This document shows positions 16,450-22,490 of a DNA stretch of 25,226 bases, in pieces. The DNA lies in contig JABIYQ010000018.1 in NCBI GenBank assembly GCA_018702715.1, positions 1 to 25,226 of the forward strand, given 5' to 3'. Under the pieces are notes generated by a model. It ran no database searches and was not told where the DNA came from. It was given only the letters and a program-made list of their open reading frames with translations. A program made the position numbers and the translations under genes. Source of the stretch: Desulfobacula sp. Lineage in GTDB: Bacteria; Desulfobacterota; Desulfobacteria; Desulfobacterales; Desulfobacteraceae. How positions within the stretch are numbered: the first letter of the stretch is position 1; every line of letters starts with the position of its first letter.

Positions 16450-17148
16450 ATGGAGAAAAAAATAAAGGCAAAGAAAAAAAGCAAAGACGATTTTACCCAG
16501 GAAGCCTATATGGGTATTCGCAGGATGTTTTTTTTAAATGAAATTATACCCGGCCAAAAGGTCTCATATGGAGATCTTGCAAAACGGCTTGAAATGAGCA
16601 CAACTCCTGTTATTCAAGCATTGAAACGGCTTGAATATCAGGGCCTTGTAAGACATGAGCCCAATCGCGGCTACTATACTGAAAATATCAGTTTAAAAGA
16701 AATCACTGAGATATATGAATTCAGAGAATTAATCGAAACCTCTTTATTACCAAAAGCCATATCCAGGATTGATACCAAGGGTTTGAAAATATTGAAAAAG
16801 GCCCTGGACAATCATCTTGAGGCTGTTCGAGATATTTATTTAAAAGAGCGACTGTCAAAGGATATGGAATTTCACCTTGTCCTTGCCCAGCTTTCAGGCT
16901 GTACCATACAAATTAATACCTTAAAATCGCTTTTTGACCTTTTATATCTAAAATACAGAGGGAATATCCTTTTTGTGACCCCCATGGACACGGTTGACTC
17001 AGAACACACAAAACTATATGAGTATATTGCCGAATGCGATGTTGATTCTGCAACAAAAATCTTAAAACAGCATATCTCTAATGTAAAAAAACACGCCATC
17101 ATCAGTATAGAAAGAATTAATAAAGAAAAAAATATTAAACCGATTTAG
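16450..17148 (+). CDS. FadR-type GntR family transcriptional regulator (FCD domain)
   Basis: 232-residue DNA-binding regulator, cytoplasmic. N-terminal winged helix (about 15-80): SYGDLAKRLEMSTTPVIQAL forms the recognition helix region and VRHEPNRGYYTE the wing. The C-terminal FCD helical bundle (about 88-220) has the expected metal/ligand residues: Asp and His in KDMEFHLVLAQLSG, His in DSEHTKLYEYI and His in KQHISNVKKHA; family members bind small organic acids there. Divergent from the oxidoreductase-MFS operon, so a substrate-responsive repressor of that operon is the simplest reading. The frame has an earlier TTG at 16444, but ATG 16450 is preferred; the ribosome binding site is weak in either case. 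Confidence 0.9.
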   Translation: MEKKIKAKKKSKDDFTQEAYMGIRRMFFLNEIIPGQKVSYGDLAKRLEMSTTPVIQALKRLEYQGLVRHEPNRGYYTENISLKEITEIYEFRELIETSLLPKAISRIDTKGLKILKKALDNHLEAVRDIYLKERLSKDMEFHLVLAQLSGCTIQINTLKSLFDLLYLKYRGNILFVTPMDTVDSEHTKLYEYIAECDVDSATKILKQHISNVKKHAIISIERINKEKNIKPI

Positions 17149-17182
17149 TGGTCTTAATGTAAGACTGCAACCGATATTTATT

Positions 17183-17198
17183 AACCTTTGCAAAGGTT
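17183..17198. promoter_or_regulatory. 16-bp perfect palindrome over the ribosome binding site of the RHH-like gene
   Basis: AACCTTTG (17183-17190) is followed directly by its complement CAAAGGTT (17191-17198). The right arm contains the AAAGG that would serve as Shine-Dalgarno for the ATG at 17206. It could be an operator for the small ribbon-helix-helix protein (autoregulation) or an RNA hairpin hiding the start site. Confidence 0.45.
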
Positions 17199-17205
17199 GA
17201 AAACA

Positions 17206-17376
17206 ATGGAAAATGACTTTATTTTAAATGAGTGTAAAGATCCGACTCAGAGCATCACCTTAGAGCTTCCCTGCGTCATGGCAGAAAGAGTTCAAAAACT
17301 TGCAAATGAAAAAAAAACTACACTAGCTAATATTCTTATTGAAGCCTTAGATTGCTTTTTAAGAAAACAAGACTAG
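17206..17376 (+). CDS. Small ribbon-helix-helix-like protein
   Basis: 56 residues. The segment SITLELPCVMAERVQKLANE followed by KKTTLANILIEALDCFLRKQ fits a beta strand plus two helices of the ribbon-helix-helix (CopG/Arc/MetJ) fold: alternating strand residues, then 'ANEKKTTLANILIEAL'. Such proteins are DNA-binding dimers and often antitoxins, but no toxin-like gene is adjacent. Start: a TTG at 17188 is in frame, but ATG 17206 has AAAGG upstream and gives a conventional N-terminus. It lies between the GntR gene and the selenoprotein gene on the same strand (57 bp after the former, 62 bp before the latter), so an operon is possible. Fold assignment is by eye. Confidence 0.65.
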   Translation: MENDFILNECKDPTQSITLELPCVMAERVQKLANEKKTTLANILIEALDCFLRKQD

Positions 17377-17438
17377 CTTTTTTAAAACAACAAGAGTCGG
17401 TCATGTAAAGAACTAACCTAAGGTTTAAGGAGAAGAGA

Positions 17439-18425
17439 ATGGAAAGGGAAGAAAAAACCGAATCCTTTGAATCGTTCATTAAGTCCTTTTTTTACGGCAA
17501 ACGGTCTGACCTGTCTTTTAAATTTATGTCGGATCTGACATCGAACGATGCTTCAAACTTTATTCAGGCCCTGTTCAAAGATACTGTGGATTCACTTGAT
17601 GATGGAGATTTTTCCCGTGTGAAGCAAAGAATGCTGCAGGGTCAGATACAAGGATATAATGAGCAGAAAAATTTTGAATATGACAAAGGGCCCTTTCATC
17701 CATTAGAAAAACCAGTATCTGAATTAAAACTTTCGCTTCTTACATCAAGCGGTCATTTTTTAAAAGCATTTGACCCAAAGCCTCTCGGTGTTGAGAACAT
17801 GACCCAAAAACAAGCAGAAAACCGGGTGTTTGACTTTTTAAAAGAAGAACCTCAACTTTCCGATATTCCCTTTAATTCAAGACCAAAGGATCTAATGGTT
17901 CGTCATGGCGGATACGATATCAGGGCTGCAGCAAAAGATCCCAATGTATCTTTCCCATACCAGAGAATGGTGGAATTGAAAAATCAAGGGGTTATAAAGG
18001 CTTTGACTTCCAGTGCTTATTCTTTTGTTGGTGCTTGCTCCCAGAAAAGGCTACTAAAAAAAACTTTACCGGACTGGGTTAAAAATTTTCTATCCCAGGG
18101 GACTGATGCTGTCGTTCTGGTCCCGGTCTGACCGATCTGTCACATGTCCGTGGGACATGTTGCAAGGGCCTTGGAAGAAGCTAAAATAGCCACAATTATT
18201 ATTGCAGTGAAATCCTTTGAGACCAGGATGAGAATGATGTCCCTTCCCCGGGTGCTTCTCACCCCGCAACTTTTGGGACGACCCATGGGAAGCCCCTTTG
18301 ATGAAAAGTCACAGGTAAATATTTTAAGGGCAGCATTGCAATTGCTTGAACAAGCAAATCAAAACGGAATAGTGCAGGATTATTATAACACAGATACGAT
18401 AAAGGCTTTTACAAATGAAAAATAA
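17439..18425 (+). CDS. Selenoprotein of the glycine/betaine/sarcosine/D-proline reductase B (GrdB) family, UGA read as Sec
   Basis: One frame of 328 residues interrupted only by a TGA at 18129-18131, which I read as selenocysteine 231. Before it: QGTDAVVLVPV; after it: PICHMSVGHVARALEEAKIA, LPRVLLTPQLLGRPMGSPFD. The result, LVPV-Sec-PIC-H-SVG, is the UxxC redox site expected for this family (Cys homologues have CPxCH there). Family proteins are the selenoprotein B component of glycine, betaine, sarcosine or proline reductases; this short single-chain version with a unique N-terminal half (about 1-130, then PFNSRPKDLMVRHGGYDIRAA) belongs to an uncharacterised branch, so substrate and reaction are not known. 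TAAGGAGAAGAGA precedes ATG 17439. An 8-bp hairpin starts 10 nt after the UGA. The last 11 bp overlap the bactofilin gene. No grdA, grdE/prdA or thioredoxin partner is in the window. Confidence 0.85.
18142..18160 (+). promoter_or_regulatory. Candidate bacterial SECIS hairpin
   Basis: ACATGTCC (18142-18149) and GGACATGT (18153-18160) form a perfect 8-bp stem closed by the three-base loop GTG, 10 nt after the UGA at 18129-18131, inside the coding sequence. Bacterial SECIS elements lie directly downstream of UGA with a short G-containing apical loop that binds SelB; position, size and the G in the loop fit. The lower stem and bulged U of the E. coli fdhF element are not evident, so the exact shape is uncertain. 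Confidence 0.7.
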
Positions 18426-18816
18426 AAAAATAAAAGCTTCAAATACCATTTTAGGAAAAGATTCAGAAATTGAAGGGAATATGAAATTTATCGGCACCTT
18501 AACAATTGAAGGTGCTTTTAAAGGTAATATTTTGGGAGAAGGGAAAATTATTATTGGCCTTGATGGGGTGGTAAGGGCTAATATACTTGCATCTGACGTT
18601 GTTATTTATGGTCAAATATATGGTCGGGTATCTGCTGAAAACAAAATCAGTGTTTATAGCTCCGGGAGGATTTTTGGAGATGTTAAGGCTCCGGAATTCC
18701 AGATTGAGAAAGGAGCTATAATTAAGGGTAAATGTATTACAGGCAAAATCGACAAAACAGATGAAGACGAGTTGGATATTATCAACACCCCTTTAATAAC
18801 TCATATAAACAGATAA
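18415..18816 (+). CDS. Bactofilin family polymer-forming protein
   Basis: 133 residues. Cytoskeletal protein that self-assembles into filaments through a short right-handed beta-helix; family roles include cell shape, motility, chromosome organisation and local cell-wall enzyme recruitment. The core (about 10-110) shows repeated short strands: SEIEGNMKFIGTLTIEGAFK, GNILGEGKIIIGLDGVVRAN, IYGQIYGRVSAENKISVYSS, GRIFGDVKAPEFQIEKGAII, with regularly placed Gly. The Lys-rich head (MKNKKIKAS) and acidic tail (DKTDEDELD) are the usual unstructured ends. The ATG lies within the 3' end of the selenoprotein gene, indicating translational coupling, although no functional link between the two is known to me. 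Confidence 0.92.
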   Translation: MKNKKIKASNTILGKDSEIEGNMKFIGTLTIEGAFKGNILGEGKIIIGLDGVVRANILASDVVIYGQIYGRVSAENKISVYSSGRIFGDVKAPEFQIEKGAIIKGKCITGKIDKTDEDELDIINTPLITHINR

Positions 18817-18847
18817 AAAATAAGCAAAAGAAACCCGGCTTAAAGTT

Positions 18848-19036
18848 TTATTGAAATTTTTTCATATTATATTTTTCAGATATTTTGAGTCGTTCTTCGG
18901 TTGACAGCGATTTGATATATTTTCTCCATCCAGGGCACCAACCGGCATGCCATCTCCACACCCGTCCTAAAAATGACTTAGGATTGTTGTCATATTTCGC
19001 TCTAAAACCGCAGTTGCCACAATTGTGTTTTGCCAA
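18848..19036 (-). CDS. Small Cys/Trp-rich protein, probable metal-binding
   Basis: 62 residues, basic, with CGNCG near the N-terminus (C6, C9) and a central WRWHAGWCPGWRKYI block (C34 with several Trp and one His), then a helical tail. CxxC plus the HxxxC spacing could hold a zinc ion or small Fe-S centre, which is inference. It is intact and starts with TTG at 19036, preceded by AAGGGAG 8 nt upstream, a stronger ribosome binding site than most genes here. I have an impression of unnamed conserved proteins of this pattern in anaerobes but cannot verify it. Convergent with bactofilin (31 bp apart) and downstream of the exported CHAT-like gene on the same strand. Confidence 0.75.
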   Translation of the reverse strand: MAKHNCGNCGFRAKYDNNPKSFLGRVWRWHAGWCPGWRKYIKSLSTEERLKISEKYNMKKFQ

Positions 19037-19103
19037 TTCTCTTCTCCCTTATTGAAACATTCTCCATTGTATAAAATATTTAAAGAACCTATTTAAAAAT
19101 TGC

Positions 19104-20066
19104 CTATTCTACAAAATGTTTCGGATATTGATAATATTTATTATTAAATCGAAATCCTAAATACCGGTTACCTCTTTTGATTTTCATGATCCGTTGAAGG
19201 ATTGTGTCAAGGTCTATTTCTGAATTTTGATCATCCTTATATAGAGAAATTAAAGTTTGTATTTCAAGTATTTCTCTAATTATGGCTAAATTTAATTCAT
19301 CAGTCTTAACCGGTGAAGTTTCATTGAATCCAAATTGCAACAAAGAATTTGGCAATACTGCTGCCCAGGCTATCCCGTCTCGTTCCATTAATTTATTAAT
19401 TGCTGTTTTGCATCCAAGCAGAATAAGAGAACTTACATTTCGCGTAGTCGACGATTTGTTGAGTAATTTTTTCAAATCATCAACAGTGAGCCCATTAAAA
19501 AATTCACCACCGAGAACCCCGCTCATACTGCCGTAATTAGATCCGTGATGGCCTGAAATAAATACCCTGTCAAAATCAAAGGAATCATTGTTTAAAACTG
19601 CCTTTAATTCAGGCAAAAAATCAATTACACGGTAATCCCTATTCGGGTCACCTGTTTTATGCCAGCGAATGACTTTACCAAGATTGAAAATCTTTCTGGG
19701 ATAGTCCCCTCCTGGTTTTAAAACATCCTTATGCTTCATATCATTCATTACAGCGGTTAATTCCTGGATTCTTTGACGTTTCTTCATGCTGTAAGTCTGC
19801 ATTGAAGGGACAATAATCAGTTTAGATTCCGGTCCAATGTCACTGTCGGACAAATGCGAGAAAATTTCCTGGTTCAGCGGCTGCATTGAAGGAATAATAA
19901 CCTGGCTGGATTCAGGCCCATTGTCCTTTATTTTTTCTTTGTCCATATAGTCTTGAACAACCTGGATTTCAGGAATGGCATTGTTAATATCTAAGAAAAG
20001 AATGTCTCCGGCAAAAGCATGTTGCCAGAACAAAACCGAGAAAAGAAAAAAGAGAAAAGATTTCAT
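19104..20066 (-). CDS. Exported protein with CHAT/caspase-like His-Gly and Cys motifs
   Basis: 320 residues. N-terminal Sec signal peptide (hydrophobic 4-15, probable cleavage after AFA at 19), so periplasmic or secreted. Two short copies of 'GPES..(V)IIPSMQ' occur at 50-62 and 78-90. The C-terminal half has FDRVFISGHHGSNYG (H173, H174, G175) and 44 residues later VSSLILLGCKTAIN (C219). A strand ending in HG followed by a strand ending in a 'hGC-TA' motif is how CHAT and other clan CD (caspase-fold) peptidases place their catalytic His and Cys. No family was confirmed; peptidase activity is inference. Start: TTG at 20075 is in frame, but ATG 20066 begins a normal signal peptide. The ribosome binding site is weak. 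Followed on the same strand by the small Cys/Trp protein, 67 bp away. Confidence 0.7.
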   Translation of the reverse strand: MKSFLFFLFSVLFWQHAFAGDILFLDINNAIPEIQVVQDYMDKEKIKDNGPESSQVIIPSMQPLNQEIFSHLSDSDIGPESKLIIVPSMQTYSMKKRQRIQELTAVMNDMKHKDVLKPGGDYPRKIFNLGKVIRWHKTGDPNRDYRVIDFLPELKAVLNNDSFDFDRVFISGHHGSNYGSMSGVLGGEFFNGLTVDDLKKLLNKSSTTRNVSSLILLGCKTAINKLMERDGIAWAAVLPNSLLQFGFNETSPVKTDELNLAIIREILEIQTLISLYKDDQNSEIDLDTILQRIMKIKRGNRYLGFRFNNKYYQYPKHFVE

Positions 20067-20218
20067 AAATACCAAAAATCAGACCCGGCTATTAAAAGTT
20101 TGAAGTATGTCCATTTACGATTTAAAATCTAACAAATTTTAATTGTAAACACAATGTATCTTTAAAACCGAAGATAAAAAAAGCACCACCCTTTCTGCCC
20201 GTTTTTGCCTATTTGATT

Positions 20219-20246
20219 TTTTCAGGTAAAGATTATTTTATATAAT
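20219..20246 (+). promoter_or_regulatory. Weak candidate promoter for the DUF1848 gene
   Basis: A perfect TATAAT (20241-20246) with TTTTCA (20219-20224) 16 bp upstream, about 85 nt before the ATG at 20331. The -35 match is poor in an AT-rich region. Confidence 0.3.
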
Positions 20247-20330
20247 ATATCTTTAATATTGCAGGATACATTTTTTTGTTTTATTCTGGATTTAAAATTC
20301 ATCTTTCTCCATTCAAATCAAGGATTTTAA

Positions 20331-21887
20331 ATGATAGAAAAAATACCGGCAGAATCCATTCAAAAAGACCTTGAAAATGATCAGGTTGTTGAACAGGCCT
20401 ATCAGCACTTGAAAGGTATTTTTATTAAGCATTTTCAAAACGCTATGCTTGAAGTCGGACAATATCTCATCAATAAGATGTACAATGGGAATTATGAATT
20501 AGCTCAAAGAAAAGAGCCTGGTGGGACAAAATCTCTGGCTAAATTATATAAAAAAATTCAACTCGACTCCCAAAAAAATGGAACGGCTCCCTCCCGGACT
20601 TGGCTGTATGATTCTGTTAATCTGGCCATTGACCATCATATATTTGAAAACCATAAACTTTCGTCCGTATACGGACGGCTTGGACACAGTCATAAAGTAA
20701 ACCTGACCTATGCCACTGATAACAAGATCAAAAAACGCCTGATAATTGAAACAGACCAAAAAAAATATTCAGTGGCAAGGCTTAGGGAAAGAATCCGGGA
20801 AGAAAAAAAGAAAATTGATATTGATTATATCTCAATGAATGAAGATATGATGGCAGAAAAGCTCATAGCATTTGATGTGCAAAGGCTGGAATATCTTAAA
20901 AACCAAACTCTTTTTTTGGAAAAAAACACCCGAAAAAAACTAAGCCTTTATCAAGATAATCTACAGAAAATTGAAGCAACTTTGGCCTCAAAGCTGTCTA
21001 AACATAAAATCCCGAATATCATAAGTGCCAGCAGATGCACAGATATCCCCGCTTTTTATAGTGACTGGTTTTTCAACAGAATAAAAAAAGGATTTGTTCA
21101 GGTCAAAAAAAACATTGATATGGCAACAAGCCAAAAAATATCCCTTGCGCCCAAAGATGTTCAATGCCTGGTTTTCTGGACCAAAAACCCAGGTCCCATG
21201 ATGACTCGTATTGATGAACTCAAAGCGTATCTTTATTATTTTCATTTTACTTTGACCCCCTATGACCAGGAAATTAAACCCTTTTTACCGCCAACAGAAA
21301 AGCTCATTAAAATATTTATCCAGCTATCAAATAAAATCGGAAAAGAAAAGGTGATCTGGCGGTATGATCCAGTTTTTCTAACCGATAAAATCGATATTGA
21401 ATATCACAATAAACATTTTAGCCAATTGGCATCTCGCCTTAAAGGATATACAGACAGATGCATCATCCGGTTTATTGATTCCAATCAAATTCCACTAGAA
21501 AATAAAGAGTTATTAAAATTAAAGGAACTCACACAAAAAAAAATACGTGATCTGGGCAATATTTTTCAACACGCAAGTGAAAAATATGGGATAAAAATTG
21601 AGGCGTGTACTGAAAAAATTGATCTGTCAGGGTTTGGCATATCGCCCGGCAAGTGTGTTGATGACAAATTAATCAACACCATCATGGATAAAAAATTATT
21701 CATAGGCAAGGATTTGTTACGACCAAATGATTGCGGGTGTGTAAAAAGTGTTGATATCGGAATCGACAACACATGCTCCCATGGATGTCTTTTCTGTTAT
21801 GCGACCAAAAATCAAATACAGGCAAGAGTCAATTATCATCATGATAAGGATTCCCCTTTATTGATGGGTAAAATAGCAGATGGTTAA
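20331..21887 (+). CDS. DUF1848 (radical-SAM-like) protein with an additional N-terminal domain
   Basis: 518 residues, about 200 longer than a plain DUF1848 protein. The C-terminal part (about 225-500) is DUF1848: IPNIISASRCTDIPAFYSDW, VQCLVFWTKNPGPMM, YYFHFTLTPYD, VIWRYDPVFL, then the family's C-terminal Cys cluster: CxC at 468/470 and CSHGCLFCYA with Cys 482, 486, 489 (CX3CX2C, radical SAM spacing). The cluster lies at the C-terminus rather than the N-terminus as in ordinary radical SAM enzymes; the reaction is unknown. The N-terminal part (about 1-180) includes EVGQYLINKMYNGNYELAQR, SRTWLYDSVNLAI (helix-turn-helix-like) and YSVARLRERIREE, then a helical/coiled linker; I do not recognise it, but it looks DNA-binding. 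AAGGA precedes ATG 20331. Stand-alone gene. Confidence 0.85.
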   Translation: MIEKIPAESIQKDLENDQVVEQAYQHLKGIFIKHFQNAMLEVGQYLINKMYNGNYELAQRKEPGGTKSLAKLYKKIQLDSQKNGTAPSRTWLYDSVNLAIDHHIFENHKLSSVYGRLGHSHKVNLTYATDNKIKKRLIIETDQKKYSVARLRERIREEKKKIDIDYISMNEDMMAEKLIAFDVQRLEYLKNQTLFLEKNTRKKLSLYQDNLQKIEATLASKLSKHKIPNIISASRCTDIPAFYSDWFFNRIKKGFVQVKKNIDMATSQKISLAPKDVQCLVFWTKNPGPMMTRIDELKAYLYYFHFTLTPYDQEIKPFLPPTEKLIKIFIQLSNKIGKEKVIWRYDPVFLTDKIDIEYHNKHFSQLASRLKGYTDRCIIRFIDSNQIPLENKELLKLKELTQKKIRDLGNIFQHASEKYGIKIEACTEKIDLSGFGISPGKCVDDKLINTIMDKKLFIGKDLLRPNDCGCVKSVDIGIDNTCSHGCLFCYATKNQIQARVNYHHDKDSPLLMGKIADG

Positions 21888-22490
21888 AACATGACCCCAA
21901 GATTAACCTGGGCAAATGTATTCCTCTTTTCAGCTGATTTGGTGTACCAAATAAAATGCTTTTTCAAAAATTTGTGGAACCAGCAATACCTTTTGATTAA
22001 TTGCTATTTAGCCAAAATGCCAATATTGGCATTTTGGCTAAATAGCATTATGATATCACGAAAACCCAATATCAGCCCTTAATCCTTAACTAATATTCAG
22101 GGTTTAAGTATTATTGATTATCTGTGTTATAAGTAAAAATTCCATCAACCACTATATGCGGTATCTGGCTTTCATTAAGAGAACCCATGTATATAATAAT
22201 AGTCTACACCATTTCAGAATTAACACCGGTTAATTTTTTCTCCAATAATGGTAGCCTGATTAATTCGATTTTACCTTTTTCCATATATGTGAATTAGTTT
22301 TTGAAAATTTATTTACTTTGTACCACAATATACAGTACTGTGATTATTATTGAAATTGACTGGAATATTAAACACATTCTGGTGAATGTATGCTTTGGGG
22401 AGGGTGTAGACTATGGCAAGTATTCCACTTCGAGAATCAAATTCAAGTCTAATGCCGATATAAAAGTACTGACCATAGGAATTTTCTATT
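21888..22490. other. Gene-poor 600-bp interval
   Basis: No convincing gene is seen. Short open frames exist (21891-22082 and 22301-22516 on plus) but lack ribosome binding sites and protein-like composition. The interval contains the perfect palindrome at 22002-22047, is AT-rich, and presumably holds the promoter of the Cache kinase gene near its right end; I could not choose a promoter with confidence. Confidence 0.6.
22002..22047. repeat. Perfect 46-bp palindrome downstream of the DUF1848 gene
   Basis: All bases from 22002 to 22047 pair about a centre between 22024 and 22025. The left arm begins TGCTATTTAGCCAAAATG and ends CCAAT; the right arm is its exact complement. There is no spacer, so as RNA it would form a long hairpin with a small loop. 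No T tract follows, so it is not a standard terminator, though it may stabilise or end the DUF1848 transcript. Same length and same AATATT centre as the palindrome at 16276-16321, but the arms are unrelated. Confidence 0.85.

Noticed and set aside
17206..17376. Toxin-antitoxin pair
   Set aside because: Only an antitoxin-like RHH protein is present; neither neighbour resembles a toxin.
18129..18131. TGA as a true stop or a nonsense mutation that makes a pseudogene
   Set aside because: The frame stays open and family-like for 98 more residues, a Cys follows at +3 (UxxC), and a hairpin follows the UGA. Recoding explains all three.
17439..18816. Classic glycine or betaine reductase operon
   Set aside because: No GrdA, GrdC/D, GrdE or PrdA-like genes nearby, and the protein is shorter than GrdB; only family-level assignment is safe.
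21891..22082. 63-residue open frame downstream of the DUF1848 gene
   Set aside because: It runs straight through the perfect palindrome, has no ribosome binding site and no protein-like pattern.
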